Origin: Acanthosepion pharaonis
Taxonomy: Eukaryota > Mollusca > Cephalopoda > Sepiida > Sepiidae
Direction of reading: 5' to 3'
DNA: 64,000 bases
NCBI GenBank assembly: GCA_903632075.3
Contig: CAHIKZ030005641.1
Span: 754,501 to 818,500, forward strand
Shown here: positions 1 through 10,902 of the stretch, piece after piece
How the letters are laid out: the number at the start of each line of letters is the position of its first letter
How positions within the stretch are numbered: the first letter of the stretch is position 1
The notes under the pieces: model-generated
Databases searched by the model: none
What the model was told of the DNA's origin: nothing
The model's input: only the letters and a program-made list of their open reading frames with translations
Position numbers and translations under genes: made by a program

Positions 1-292
1 CAACCTACTGATGGGAAAAAATTCTACCTTGTCAATCATGTATCGAAAGATACACGATCGCGTAAGCGTGTATCACGCATGGCAAATAACTGACTGACTA
101 TGATTCCTTCTTTAACCATGCGTTCAAATACTCACACATACATTTGTTCCTTTCTTTTATGCATCTTATGATGTCTAGAAGGGGGAAACGCGTAATAAAA
201 CCAAGTTTTAATGAAACCCTTTCCATTTGCCAAATTTATTAAAAACTTTGTCGAGATTCTATATCTTATTTTAAGACACACACACAGACAAA

Positions 293-294
<2 letters not shown>
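1..294. other. No gene seen; AT-rich lead-in
   Basis: No coding region, RNA gene or repeat relative in this window was recognised here. Confidence 0.4.

Positions 295-361
<67 letters not shown>
295..361. repeat. (TA)n microsatellite
   Basis: About 33 uninterrupted TA dinucleotides. Its translation in either direction gives a Tyr-Ile run, which explains the open frames over it. Confidence 0.97.
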
Positions 362-365
<4 letters not shown>

Positions 366-462
366 AGATGCGATGGATAAATTGCCGTCTAAATTACACA
401 AAAATGAAAATAACACTGACATCTCATTTTAACAGATATATTTACCAAAATTACACAAAAAT

Positions 463-734
463 ATCTACTTCAACTGGACAAGGGGTGTCTGGGTTTTCCT
501 TATGTCTGTATCATTGTATCGGTTATTAGCTACATTTTGGTAAGGGGTAGGGATGTATTTTTCAATAAAAACTGATATCCGTTGAATGCATGTCGTCTGG
601 ATTTTTCTTTTTTTTAAATTTATTGTTAACGGCAATAAAATTCTTACGGCATTTTTTTTCTATTTGTAAATTTAAAGATTTTCGGGGGTGTTCAGACACC
701 AAACCCAGACACCCCTTGTCCAGTTGAAGTAGAT
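463..734. mobile_element. MITE with perfect 34-bp terminal inverted repeats
   Basis: Bases 463-496 and 701-734 are exact reverse complements over 34 bp and include the block GGGGTGTCTGG. The 272-bp interior has no coding potential and is T-rich. This is the structure of a non-autonomous DNA transposon. No unambiguous target duplication could be fixed, because the flanks are AT-rich and TA, AT or longer duplications are all possible. No transposase for these ends is in the window, so the superfamily is not assigned. Confidence 0.8.
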
Positions 735-982
735 TTATCTGTAACCATGGAAACGGGATTTTAGCTGTGTCTTTAAAACCCAGTAATTTTAAAAGTTACT
801 CCAAAATTCGCTTGAGGATGAAATGGAACTAATGTCTTTAATTTAATTGCAAAATTAAATTCGTGGCTTTTAGCTTCCATTTTTGAAACATGGTTAGAAC
901 TGTGTAGCGAAAAAAAACATATTTTAAATCGATTAATTTATAATATTAATGCTCTGCAAGTTTACATTGAGCACTATTTTGT

Positions 983-983
<1 letters not shown>

Positions 984-1019
<36 letters not shown>
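984..1019. repeat. (TA)n microsatellite
   Basis: TA tract directly abutting the left edge of repeat X copy 1. Confidence 0.95.
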
Positions 1020-1022
<3 letters not shown>

Positions 1023-1262
1023 TAGTAATAATCTTATAAGTATAAGAAATTATACTCGTCCGGAAAACCTTTGGCGTCTTGATTTGCAAATAATCAAACC
1101 AATACGAAATGGGAGAAAAATGTATAAAAAAGAAAGAATCAAGAACAAGTACGTTAGCCGAAAATAATCGTCTAGCATGCAAGTCTAAAGTCCAAAGAAT
1201 AAAAAACCGATCCGAGTAAGCAAAATAACTAAATAAAATGCTCAATACGGTAAGTCGAGCAG
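1019..1262 (+). repeat. Dispersed repeat X, copy 1
   Basis: About 240 bp, closely similar to 2745-2998 in the same orientation and to 17172-17400 in inverted orientation. The shared sequence runs from a block reading AATCTTATAAGTATAAGAAA to one reading GCTCAATACGGTAAG. It is bounded on both sides by (TA)n. No protein was recognised. Confidence 0.85.
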
Positions 1263-1268
1263 ACCTAA

Positions 1269-1270
<2 letters not shown>

Positions 1271-1321
<51 letters not shown>
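1271..1321. repeat. (TA)n microsatellite
   Basis: TA tract at the right edge of repeat X copy 1. Confidence 0.95.
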
Positions 1322-1323
<2 letters not shown>

Positions 1324-1790
1324 TCATTTAAAATTTAAAAGCAGTTTGCAGCTATACATTTCTATTTCAGTTTCTGGTTTTCAAAAAGTAGGCAGGACAT
1401 TTTTCCCAAAATATTTTAGATCAGAGTTTTCATATATCATCTGCGTTATCCCTAAAATCTTTCATCCTATTTGTTACTTTTCAACTTTATGTTTAATCAA
1501 ATTTACTTTGGCTGAAATCAGACGCCACAGGTTGAATCTTATGATAATAATGAGTATTACAGAAGATGATATGTCATATAGTAACGCCTGTTTTTTGTTG
1601 CTTTTGTGTGGGGGGGGGTTACGTGAAAGGTGCATTTAAAATATTCCAATCACCACTGACCTTGCTCACATTTGTTTCTATATAGATGTTCATGCTGTTG
1701 AAAAAGGTTATCTTTTTCAATTTATCTATTTTAAAGCTATTAACTTATTGGTTGCTGCCACTACGAACGTCTGTGGATCCCACAGATAAA
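1322..1790. other. No gene recognised; 1.3-1.8 kb
   Basis: An open frame spans part of this stretch but begins in a microsatellite and resembles no known protein. A G8 run near 1610 is the only other feature. Confidence 0.4.
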
Positions 1791-1824
1791 TGCCTGAAGA
1801 AATGTGCACATAAAACTAGTAGAT
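1791..1824 (+). ncRNA. Degenerate hammerhead-like motif
   Basis: CTGAAGA at 1794-1800 is followed by a self-complementary ATGTGCACAT hairpin (1802-1811), then AAAA where GAAA is expected, then the palindrome ACTAGT and an A. G12 is therefore A, which should abolish cleavage. It is included because its order of parts matches the better copies in this window. Confidence 0.3.
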
Positions 1825-1978
1825 AGGAAAAATAATGAAAAGAATTTCTCAGGATTTACTTACAGTTATCATATCATCAGGAAACTGTTAAGTCCACTTA
1901 CCTAAAAAAAAAATTATTAATAAAATATTAGAGCGCATCAACAGTTTATGACTTTATATCTTCGTTATATTAATATCC

Positions 1979-1980
<2 letters not shown>

Positions 1981-2045
<65 letters not shown>
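1981..2045. repeat. (TA)n microsatellite
   Basis: TA tract directly upstream of the Penelope-like remnant. Confidence 0.95.
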
Positions 2046-2046
<1 letters not shown>

Positions 2047-2049
<3 letters not shown>

Positions 2050-2600
2050 CATTAAGTCACTTGCAAGACCCAAATTTCAGAGAACCAATATTATTTACGA
2101 ATTCACAGGTCCCTTAAGAAACTGTGTTCCTCATGACACCAAATTTATAAATAATTATATTGGATATACTACCACATGTGTAACAAGAAGCCTCGCGTTA
2201 GATCTATCTGATCATTGCTCAATTTGGAGTCATTTAAATCCATATGGAAATCTACCAAACCCCATCTGCAACATACTTGTTGATAATGCAAATATAACAA
2301 CGTCATCCACATGTAAAAAAAAAAAAAAAGCTAAAAGGTTGAGGAAGCATTATCAATAAAAAAGAAGAGACCAAAACTCAATAATACGAACAATGAACAC
2401 GGCTAGAATGTAATGACCGTGTTTGGAAAATAAAAACATTCCTATAATTCTATATACATATAAAAAATTTTAAAAATGCTTTCAGTTAAAAGTAAAAATA
2501 AAATCATCCTTGATAAGGGCTAAAGTATAGCTGCAAGTGCCCGGATATGCAAAACATTCGGACAACTTTTACATAATGTAAATCCAGAAAAGAAGAAACG
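2047..2600 (+). pseudogene. Penelope-like element C-terminal remnant
   Basis: The plus-strand frame reads through the stretch that includes NNYIGYTTTCVTRSLALDLS, then a Ser-rich segment, then CKKK followed by a basic tail. This resembles the GIY-YIG endonuclease end of Penelope-like proteins, where Y-I-G and T-R sit in the same order. It shares its ending with 21675-22040, down to a block meaning roughly 'S-A-R-x-x-K-T-F-G-Q-L-L'. Stops and frame changes follow after about 2357. It is a decayed fragment with no reverse transcriptase in the adjoining sequence. The assignment as PLE is an inference from motif order. Confidence 0.55.
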
Positions 2601-2661
2601 AGAAGAAAAAATTAAACACTGTTAATTACATTTACTGGGCTGAATGTATTTACCGGTCTGA

Positions 2662-2668
<7 letters not shown>

Positions 2669-2744
<76 letters not shown>
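2669..2744. repeat. (TA)n microsatellite
   Basis: About 38 TA units immediately before repeat X copy 2. Confidence 0.95.
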
Positions 2745-2749
<5 letters not shown>

Positions 2750-2998
2750 AGTAATAATCTTATAAGTATAAGAAATTATACTCGTCCGAAAAACCTTTGG
2801 CGTCTTGATTTGCAAATAATCAAACCAATACGAAATGGGAAAAAAAATGTATAAAAAAAGAAAGAATCAAGAGCATGTACGTTAGCCGAAAATAATCGTC
2901 TAGCATGCAAGTCTAAAGTCCAAAAAAAAAAAAAACGATACGAGTAAGCAAAATAATTGAATAAAGTGCTCAATACGGTAAGTAGAGCAGACCTAGTT
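2745..2998 (+). repeat. Dispersed repeat X, copy 2
   Basis: Near-identical to 1019-1262 in the same orientation, and also preceded by (TA)n. Unlike copy 1 it continues on its right side into repeat Y. Confidence 0.85.
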
Positions 2999-3089
2999 AA
3001 ACCTAGAGAGCCAGACAAGCCTTCAAAGATTTCACCTAAGCGGATTGTCAGGGAAGGCTGGCTTAGTAGGCTTGTTTAGCTCTCTAGGT

Positions 3090-3092
<3 letters not shown>
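2994..3092 (+). repeat. Dispersed repeat Y with terminal hairpin
   Basis: Bases 2999-3021 and 3069-3091 are inverted repeats matching at 21 of 23 positions. The inner part, which includes TTTCACCTAAGCGGAT, recurs at 17081-17160. A T-run follows at 3095-3120. This could be a fold-back non-autonomous element. Confidence 0.7.
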
Positions 3093-3120
<28 letters not shown>

Positions 3121-3128
3121 GGAAGTGC

Positions 3129-3181
3129 TATCTGATGATCCGGCGTCCTTTAAAAGGGTTCTGGTGAAATAAATTATTATA
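3129..3181 (+). ncRNA. Hammerhead-like ribozyme motif
   Basis: CTGATGA is at 3132-3138. Stem II is CCGG (3140-3143) with CTGG (3061+ numbering: 3161-3164), plus an inner CCTTT/AAAGG helix, closed by a U·U mismatch. GAA follows at 3166-3168, then stem III ATA/TAT with a 3-base loop, then U at the cleavage position (3178). Stem I pairs 3129-3131 with 3179-3181. All three helices are present. The U·U at the first stem II pair departs from the consensus. Confidence 0.5.
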
Positions 3182-3210
3182 ATGGTACCTTAAAGTGGTC
3201 TGTTTTCTTT

Positions 3211-3211
3211 A

Positions 3212-3280
<69 letters not shown>

Positions 3281-3325
3281 TGTGTGTGTATGTACGTGTG
3301 TCTCTGTGTTTGTGTGTGCGTGTGC
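3211..3325. repeat. (TA)n then (TG)n compound microsatellite
   Basis: TA tract to about 3237, then a long TG tract with degenerate GT repeats to about 3325. Confidence 0.95.
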
Positions 3326-3819
3326 ATTAAAGAGAGAAAAAACTGAAACGTAATTTATACACTCAGGTGCACAAATGCAACATATCTTATATAGGTATCA
3401 CTCAAGCACTAAACAACAGTTTCCCCACACAAAAACATTAAATTCCCAGTCAACAGAAAACACTTTGTGTCACAACACATCCACAAATGCAACAAGGGTA
3501 TCTTTAAAATGACACAATTATACAACAGACGATTACTCTTACTCAAAATACAAGGGAAAATTTCTTAGTCGAATTTAACCAGTACTAAACAAATCATAAG
3601 CCCACACACATAAACACACAATATAGAGTCATTGTGGTAAAATGCACTACACGGACCACAAACACACACATCCACACACACGCACACACACAAAGACACC
3701 GTACAAACTGCATGAATTGACCTTTTTAAAGTTTCCTTACAATAATATAAATATATAATATGGAGAAAGAATACATACTCACATACTCGTAAAAACAAAC
3801 ACGAACCCTACACACCATA

Positions 3820-3876
<57 letters not shown>

Positions 3877-4080
3877 AAAATGATTAAACACTAATATTCC
3901 ATTTTTTCAAAAAATATACATGTATGTGTATGCACCTATGTATATATATTTATATATTTTGCATATATATGTGTATATTTACCACTAATATTATATATTT
4001 GGGACGCTATTTCCTTGTAATAATAAAATATGGATTGAGAGTATATTTATACACACACATGAACCTTACAAACCATACAA
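3326..4080. other. No gene seen; CA-rich, with (TA)n at 3822-3872
   Basis: Simple CACA-rich sequence and a TA tract. At 3876-3896 there is a short piece resembling the end of the repeat T family (start of its terminal block), but no coding region. Confidence 0.5.
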
Positions 4081-4089
4081 ATTATATAC

Positions 4090-4133
4090 ATATATAAATA
4101 CATATATGTGTGTGTGTGTGTGTGTGTATTTAC

Positions 4134-4192
<59 letters not shown>
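4090..4192. repeat. (TG)n and (GATA)n microsatellites
   Basis: TG tract near 4107-4128 and about 14 GATA units at 4137-4192. Confidence 0.95.
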
Positions 4193-4517
4193 CTATTTCC
4201 TTGTAATAATAAAATATATGAATGGAGAAAGAATATATATATATATACGCATATACTGGCTAAAACACACACACGCACTATACAAGAATAGAAGAAGAAA
4301 TGAAGGGATACACGGGAACATAAAAAGATAAGGACAAAACTTCTTTTCTTTCCCTATCTCTGACCAAATATAATTCTTTTATTACCCCTAAATCAAAGGC
4401 ATATTTTTTCGGCCAGTCCAAGACGGATTCTGATGACGATTGCTACACAGAAAAAACAATGGTTAAAAGACTTAACATAAAAAAAAAAAATTCCTTTACA
4501 TAATATATATAAGTCTT

Positions 4518-4557
4518 CGCCTGATGAAGGTTACAAGACTCGAAACACGTATCTAGC
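4518..4557 (+). ncRNA. Partial hammerhead-like motif
   Basis: CTGATGA at 4521-4527, GAAA at 4542-4545 and then AC-AC-GT-A. Stem II has only G·U, G-C and U-A after an A·C mismatch. Stem I flanks do not pair convincingly. It is likely a decayed retroelement 3' end. Confidence 0.3.
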
Positions 4558-4727
4558 TTTAAAACAACTATAATCTCTCCCATAATACAGACAATTTCTG
4601 ATCATATTTTTAGTTTCGGATTACTTTCGTGTATACTTTTGTGTAAGACACATTGAGTAGTGTTGCGTTGACATCCATCCCAGACTGAGCTGGGCTATAT
4701 AGATTCAGTTTTGCCCATAAGTCAAGA

Positions 4728-4730
<3 letters not shown>

Positions 4731-4764
<34 letters not shown>

Positions 4765-4797
4765 ATATCTATCTGTTTACCTATCTCTCTCTCTCTG
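4731..4797. repeat. (CT)n microsatellite
   Basis: CT runs with TATC interruptions. Confidence 0.9.
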
Positions 4798-5207
4798 AGT
4801 TGTCGGTACAGTCCGAAGGGACGTATAAAGCATTAACGTTTGGCACTGGTCCAGTTACAGAAATTACCGGAAGTATCATCCAAGAGCCTTAGGGGCTCCA
4901 CTCCGAATTTGTGTAAATTTTACTCTTTAGACATCTCTTCAACGGAAAATATCACGAAGGTAGTGAGTGCTTTTATTCAGAATTTTCTTGGAATTGCGGA
5001 TCTACAGGGCGAGAAATCACAGGGTAATCTGCTATTTAAATTTTAGTTCTAGGGAATATGTCATTCCTTGGGAATTAATGTGAAATAAAAGAAATATATT
5101 ATATCAGAATTTGAAATCTACATGGTGAACCCATTTCTCTAGCTAATAACACATGCTATTCGCTACAAATTCATGATTTGTGTAGAATCTATTCGATCAT
5201 TTTCAAA

Positions 5208-5219
5208 CACGCGCGCGCG

Positions 5220-5303
<84 letters not shown>
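5208..5303. repeat. (GC)(CA)n(TA)n compound microsatellite
   Basis: A short GCGC run, about 20 CA units and then about 21 TA units. Confidence 0.95.
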
Positions 5304-5308
<5 letters not shown>

Positions 5309-5466
5309 GCCATATCGGTCTATTTTATCCTTAAACTTGCGAGCCAAATATGAAATAGATAGATGGAGATTGTGGTTAAAGGTCGCCAAATGCTCAGTGT
5401 GTGAAACTATAAAAAATTTCATTTCCAGAGATTCACGAGATATTTAACACATCTATCGAAGACGCT

Positions 5467-5479
5467 CTACACACACACA

Positions 5480-5511
<32 letters not shown>

Positions 5512-5556
5512 CATATATATAATTTGAATATTATTTGATGATAATACGACGTAATG

Positions 5557-5612
<56 letters not shown>

Positions 5613-5846
5613 CAATTTAAAAAGCTCTAATGTAATATTAATATGCCGTCAATAAACCCGTGTCATTCATCGGCGAAGCATGACGTATTGACGTTTTTCT
5701 AATGGGTTGATATATTTGCCATATCTTATAAAATATCATATTCAATATACTTTCACACGCACACACCTGCGCGCGAGCGCGCACACACACACACATATAT
5801 AAGGTATAGGATTTTATAACATTTTTATGTTATAATTTTCGAATAA

Positions 5847-5913
<67 letters not shown>
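5467..5913. repeat. Microsatellite cluster
   Basis: CA/GCAC at 5467-5513, TA at 5560-5611, CA/GCGC at 5757-5797 and TA at 5850-5913. No gene lies between them. Confidence 0.9.
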
Positions 5914-5916
<3 letters not shown>

Positions 5917-6025
5917 TAACTCTACATTATTTCTCACAGTTAACCTAACTCTGCGTCAGGATAAGTTTTCAATCTCCTTCTGGCGATTGCAACCCAGAGT
6001 TGTGTAATAGGTGAGGGAAAAATGT

Positions 6026-6047
6026 ATATATATATATATATATATAT
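6026..6047. repeat. (TA)n microsatellite
   Basis: Short TA tract. Confidence 0.9.
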
Positions 6048-6346
6048 TATAAGTGGAAATGTTCGCAACAAGTCAGATGAAGCAATCTCGTTAGAAGCCG
6101 CTGTTGCAGGAAGTTAACTGTTTCGAATATATAAATGGAGCCTTGTTTCAGAATTGTGAAAAATTCTAACAGTTTTAAGCATTGAAAAATCATCACACAG
6201 AAATTAATTAATTTTTGTGCATTTGACAGGCTTCAAATATTTGAATCTTTATATTTATATATATTAATGAACCAGCGAAATCATCTGAGAATTGGCGGGG
6301 CGGTAAAATATCTTAGAATGAAATTTTGGCGTCGAGAACTCATCAG

Positions 6347-6635
6347 TTTACAGTTGAGTTGGCTCGATGTAACCGTAAGTTCTATGCTAACAGTTTCTTT
6401 TCTCCTATGTCGAACTCCCTTCTGGCTCCATGCTTTCCAGCAAATATTAATCTGCAAAAATTTAAAGGCAGTGTCACTCGCTATCTACTGTCTTCCTGAT
6501 TACTCTTTTCAAATTAAGATCAGAACAATTAATAATGACAAGAAACTGTTCTTAATTTTTTCACACCCTGTAACCCCTTGTGTTTTAATGGCGTCATTGC
6601 CTTGCATGGGATGATACCGGTTAAGAGAAAATATA
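6347..6635 (+). pseudogene. LINE-A 3' end copy 1 (non-LTR retrotransposon)
   Basis: The plus strand carries the conserved block coding for an F-F-x-R-T-x-x-W-x-x-L-P-like C-terminus. After it come L-Q-K-F-K-like residues and the shared 3' end with CCTTGCATGGGATGA. Relatives are at 12755, 16765, 28822, 30940, 42900, 45480 (minus) and 57130. The same layout is seen at the C-terminus of jockey/CR1-type LINE proteins. Here the frame is disrupted, and only the last 100 or so codons plus the tail are present, as expected from 5'-truncated retrotransposition. Confidence 0.6.
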
Positions 6636-6650
6636 TAGAGAGGGAGATAG

Positions 6651-6690
<40 letters not shown>
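6651..6690. repeat. (TA)n microsatellite
   Basis: TA tract bordering the large inverted repeat that starts at 6691. Confidence 0.95.
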
Positions 6691-6696
<6 letters not shown>

Positions 6697-6942
6697 AAAG
6701 TTTCAAATTAAAAATTAAAATGTTTTATTTTTGAAAGTATTTATTTATTTATATATATATTTGATATTTCAAATTGTCCTCAATTTTTCATCAGAAATTA
6801 CTGTTTGTTACAAATAAATTAAAACAAACAGTTATTTCTGATGAAAAATTGAGGACAATTTGAAATATCAATATATATATAAATAAATAAATACTTTCAT
6901 AAAATAAAAATTTTAATTTTTTAATTTGAAACTTTTTCTATA
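6691..6942. repeat. Large near-perfect inverted repeat (about 119-bp arms)
   Basis: Arms 6691-6809 and 6823-6942 are reverse complements with only a few differences, around a 13-base centre. Each arm contains a hammerhead-like core, read on the plus strand from 6838 and on the minus strand from 6794. The element is flanked by TA. It could be a fold-back copy of a retroelement end or a long-hairpin MITE. Confidence 0.85.
6832..6885 (+). ncRNA. Hammerhead-like core in the right arm
   Basis: CTGATGA (6838-6844), one extra A, a perfect 6-bp stem II AAATTG/CAATTT (6846-6851 with 6856-6861) with loop AGGA, then GAAA (6862-6865). Stem III and stem I fall in ATA/AAT simple sequence, so several registers are possible. 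Confidence 0.35.
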
Positions 6943-6980
6943 TATACATATTAAGAAAGTATACGTGGCTTCTAATTATG

Positions 6981-6981
<1 letters not shown>

Positions 6982-7052
<71 letters not shown>

Positions 7053-7068
7053 AGAGATAGATACTAAG

Positions 7069-7105
<37 letters not shown>

Positions 7106-7190
7106 AAGAGTGAGAGGTAGATAGTAAGATATATATATGTAGAGAGAGAGAGAGAGAGATAGTAAGATATATATATAGAGAGAGAGATAG

Positions 7191-7260
<70 letters not shown>
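6982..7260. repeat. (TA)n/(GA)n complex microsatellite
   Basis: Alternating TA and GA blocks with GATAGTAAGA spacers. The region repeats roughly every 60 bp, which suggests slippage of a compound unit. Confidence 0.95.
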
Positions 7261-7261
<1 letters not shown>

Positions 7262-8140
7262 CTTGCTGTTAAGGGAGCTCAGTTCTTCCGTGCTCAAAAA
7301 ACATAGACACGCACACATCCAAGTTTCCTTTCCTCATAAATAAGTTTGCCTTTTCTGTACTCACTCTCTGTCGTAATCCCCTTCTCCTTCAACCGTACAA
7401 CCCGTTGAAGAGTTTCATTAAAGTATATTGACCATGTCCAAGGCCCTGGGCTCACCCTGATAAACTATTAAAACAAATTTATCTCTAATAGCTGTCTTCT
7501 TGGATAATGATAATCTTATTATTGAACCCGTCGTCGTCGTCGTTTGTCTTCGCTAGTTCGATTAAACGCCTCCGCTTGACTTTCAAATCTGCCACCCCTT
7601 ACACGTACCATTCTTCCGTCGGCACTATCTCGTCGAATGCCTCCCGGTTTGGAGTCGGCCAGCGAAGCATTGTCAAAGCCAATGTCAGCGTCAATGGCTT
7701 GTCGGTGACTCCCAGATAAAGAATCGCCTTTACGGGTTTAACTGACCTTCAGCTGATACTACACTTGGAAGTTAGAGATACAGCTACAGCGACATCTCGA
7801 TCAATATATCTTCTCATGGGAGAATATGTTATGATTTTCCTATTGACTTCAGTCTTTGTAGTCAGTTCGATCCAAATATACTCAACACAATATGCCTGAA
7901 TTTTCCCTCGTCATTTTCTTTCAGTTTTGTCTTTGCTGGAATGGTAGCTACATTGTAAGGGCAATGGTGTAAGGTCTAGAAAAGACGGATTACTTGCTGA
8001 AGTCTAGCAGCTCCTATTCTCTTTTTTTTCTACTAGTCACGTTAGCCCATATTCTTTGCCTTTTAGGGCTTACAGCGACATCACGTTGAAATTCGGCAAT
8101 CGTACATTCACCGAAGTGAAGCAACAGCGATGTGCTGTGA
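7261..8140. other. No gene recognised; GC-richer stretch at 7500-7740
   Basis: A 70-codon open frame at 7507-7719 includes a GTC repeat. Neither it nor the antisense frame, which is also open with Arg-rich content, matches a family known to me. This stretch is less AT-rich than its surroundings and may be a decayed element. Confidence 0.35.
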
Positions 8141-8144
8141 GCTG

Positions 8145-8270
8145 GGATGTGCGGGTGGTGTAATGGATAACGTTTGGGAGTTGGAAATCGAAGAGCCGAG
8201 TTCCAATTCCATTCGTGGTCATTATATCCACTTACACGCAAATATACTTAGGAAAGTTATGTAGCTATAT
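8145..8270 (+). mobile_element. tRNA-derived SINE-B copy 1
   Basis: TGGTGTAATGG fits the RNA polymerase III A-box consensus at every position. About 45 bases later AGTTCCAATTCC resembles a B-box. A second copy lies on the minus strand at 15628-15768 and shares both boxes plus downstream sequence with ACTTA and a AATCCCCGG end. Both are probably old SINEs rather than tRNA genes, because the acceptor stems do not pair. Confidence 0.6.
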
Positions 8271-8654
8271 CATCTCTCCGACCTATGGGTTAGTTAGTAC
8301 GACTGGTATAACTAAATCATTATCTCCAAAAAATCATTACAATCGAAAAAACATTCCGGCTTTAAATAACCTGCAAAATGTTGGTAAGCTGTAAAACACA
8401 AATCAATATGTGCCCTGTAATATTATTAAATGTATCATAGATCTTATTATCTGTTTGTTCCGCACAAATTTATCGATTTCAAACAATATGTTGGTTGATA
8501 TTCTCAGATTTTATTTATTGCCTATTTTTTAATTATTCGCTGATTTGTGATACTAGTAATATTTACCCTTTTCTTATAAGACGGAACAGCCAGTGCTACT
8601 CGACTTACACTTTTTTCCAATCCCCAGCCATTAGGCTGGGATCATAATGCAGTC
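8271..8654. other. No gene seen
   Basis: Plain AT-rich sequence. A palindromic CCCAGCCATTAGGCTGGG lies near 8623-8640. Confidence 0.4.
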
Positions 8655-9145
8655 TCTGTCTCCTCAGATCTAACGGCAACGGTAATAATAGCTGTTTCCT
8701 TATAAGGTAACATTTGGCATTCATTGCTACTGTCGGTTTTAATGTTCAAAAACCTTTCTCTTAAAATCTTTTAGGGAAAAATGCTTCTCAATCCTGTAAT
8801 TGTAATCTCTAGTGGCAGTATTGATGGAGGTTTATTTTCTCAAGTTTTGTTTGAAAATGAGTGGAATGTCAACATCTTGATTCTATTATTATTGTCAAGT
8901 TACTTGTACTCTATATTTTAGTTGTTGCTGTTGATAGTCCAAAAGTGACGTGGTTTCTGTTATTTGGTATAGTTCTTGTTTTAGATTATGTAACGACAGT
9001 CTATAATGTTCGAAGAAAGATGGTCATCGCTATGACCTACAGGCTTCATTCGTTCGAATCAGTTTTCAACAATTGACCAGAGAACGCGTTTATGTATAAA
9101 TGACAGTTTAGCGATTTCTGTACGAGTTTGGCGCCATATGAAGAT
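8655..9145 (+). repeat. Dispersed repeat R, copy 1
   Basis: About 490 bp colinear with 20195-20690 through many matching blocks, including GGCAACGGTAATA-like starts, GTCAACATCTTGATT, TTAGTTGTTGCTGTTG and GTTTGGCGCCA. No coding potential is convincing in either direction. Its class is unknown. The terminal TTTGGCGCCA block might mark an LTR boundary, but no LTR pair was found. Confidence 0.7.
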
Positions 9146-9349
9146 GAAACTATTTTTTCAAGTTAATCTTTAATTTCTGTAACAATTTGTTTGTTTTTTG
9201 TTTTGTTTTTTTTTGGGGGGGGGGCTCCGCCAATCCTATGTTCAATTTCCTTTTCTCCTATACTATACTTTGTTATGACTGGGTGTCATACATTGGGCAT
9301 TTGAAATGATTAGTATTCACTAACTTCACATCTTGAATTGTTGTGATGG

Positions 9350-9800
9350 ATTTTATGCAGACTAGAATCAAGTATCAAATTGATTTATTCACTCTAAATG
9401 AAGATATAATGAGAAAACTTGAGGCAACAGAGATATGATCCAATAGCAAAAAAAAAAAAGGCTGAGAATATCATGGACGGTGCATGTAAGCAATGAGGAA
9501 GTTTTAAGTGAGGCTAAAAGAACACATATACATAGAATCAAAAAGTGGCATGACATATCTGGGACGCATAACGAGCACAGAAGACTTAGTTAATTTGAAG
9601 TTCGTCAGAATGGTGGAAGAAAAGAAAAGAAAAAACAGTAAGCCACCTAACGTCATTTTGTAAATGACTACCAAACAAGGAGTAGGTGGGATAGTAAAAA
9701 GACAAACATTGCTAAATGATACAAAGGATCAGAAATAGTGGAGAGTCGTGGTCACCCATGGCCTTAATGAACATGACGAATAGATTTATCCGAACTAAAA
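9350..9800 (+). pseudogene. RTE-like LINE C-terminal remnant
   Basis: With frame shifts, the plus strand encodes K-L-E-A-T-E-I-W near 9415. Much later comes WRVVVTHGLNEHDE at 9739-9780. These correspond to the F/T-E-M-W and W-R-x-x-V-x-x-x-x-x-x-H-D blocks found at the C-terminal end of RTE/BovB-type endonuclease-reverse transcriptases. The segment between has lost its frame several times. Only the last part of the protein is present, so this is a 5'-truncated, old insertion. It differs from the related tail at 40560-41190. Confidence 0.5.
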
Positions 9801-10902
9801 CTAGGATAAAAAATGATGTCTGAGATATATCGTCAGCTGGACTAAAAGAAAATATTCTTAAAGTTACTTATAGATAAAAATGTTAGATAATATTTCCTGT
9901 CTTTATTCATTAGGAACGTTATGAAAAATATATGTTTAGGAATATTAGAAAATAAGTGTTTTTCTAGAAATATATATTTTTAATGCCACACTGGATGATC
10001 ATTACTCTCCACAGCTTTCTTTTCGTTAAATGTCGCTTTGATGCGTAGACGATCATGACTTACCGCAGGCTTTTCGTCATTATGAATTGTCATGACTTCT
10101 TGTAAAATTTTGTGGAGGGGTTACCTTTTCTTTCCCACCATTTCAAATTGAGGGTCATCTTTATCTTAAATTGGTTGTTATATAAGGCTTGTGAGCACAA
10201 TTTTCTTGTTATTTAGCTCATAAATGTTGGGTGAAATTCAGACCTTATCTAAGAGCATTTTGAAAAACTTGAATTCAGCTCGTTAATTCCAATTTGTGCA
10301 TCTAAATCACAATCCGGACATCCTTATTTTTAGCAATAATTAAAAGAAATAACGCTAAATAACACTAAGGAATGGTAGGTTACTATTAAAATATCAAAAC
10401 ACCGATGTGAAAAGACTTAATTGCAAGAACATTACTAATTTGTTCAGGTTCGCTTAAAACTTAATGACTTCCTTAGTAAAGGTCAACATTAAGATCGATA
10501 GCAAAAGAGCCTTTAAGGAACCGATTTGAAACTAATTATTTCTAGAATTATTCATTAACATAAATATTTCCTGCATGTTGAATCTCGATAAATGTGGATT
10601 TTTCCAAAAATGAACCATTAAAATCAGAATTGAAGTTCCCAGTCCACGTGATCCTATTAGACCAATGCGAATATTTCAATTATTAGCGATTACGATTGAA
10701 TTTTAATAAGCTGGATATGAATTCTTGCTGTACTAACACTATGAATTTTAAAAGATAAACTTCATCGACAAAAACATTATGTATACATGTCAGTTTTTAA
10801 AACGCTGAATTTAAAATAATCAACTCAAATGAAATATTTATTAAAACATGATTTTAAAAATCATTAAGTACCTGTTTATATTGTAAAAACCATTTGTTAA
10901 TT
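9801..10902. other. No gene or repeat recognised
   Basis: About 1.1 kb of AT-rich sequence without simple repeats, unusual for this window. No homology within the window was noticed. Confidence 0.45.

Noticed and set aside
132..432. Open frames made of Tyr-Ile runs
   Set aside because: They are translations of (TA)n tracts. The same applies to similar frames at 17242, 22653, 36558, 47345, 52195, 57840 and others.
1870..1900. Minus-strand CTGATGA near 1880 as a hammerhead core
   Set aside because: The next GAAA is more than 25 bases away, with no hairpin between.
4137..4192. CRISPR-like array
   Set aside because: The repeats are perfect tetranucleotides with no spacers; this is a GATA microsatellite.
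7507..7719. 70-codon frame with poly-Ser as a gene
   Set aside because: The Ser run comes from a GTC repeat, both strands are open and no family match is apparent.
8145..8222. Functional tRNA gene
   Set aside because: A- and B-boxes are present but acceptor and anticodon stems do not pair, and a second diverged copy exists. This fits a SINE.
8600..9145. LTR with primer-binding site at TTTGGCGCCA
   Set aside because: No second LTR or TG...CA boundaries were found, and the block is short enough to arise by chance.
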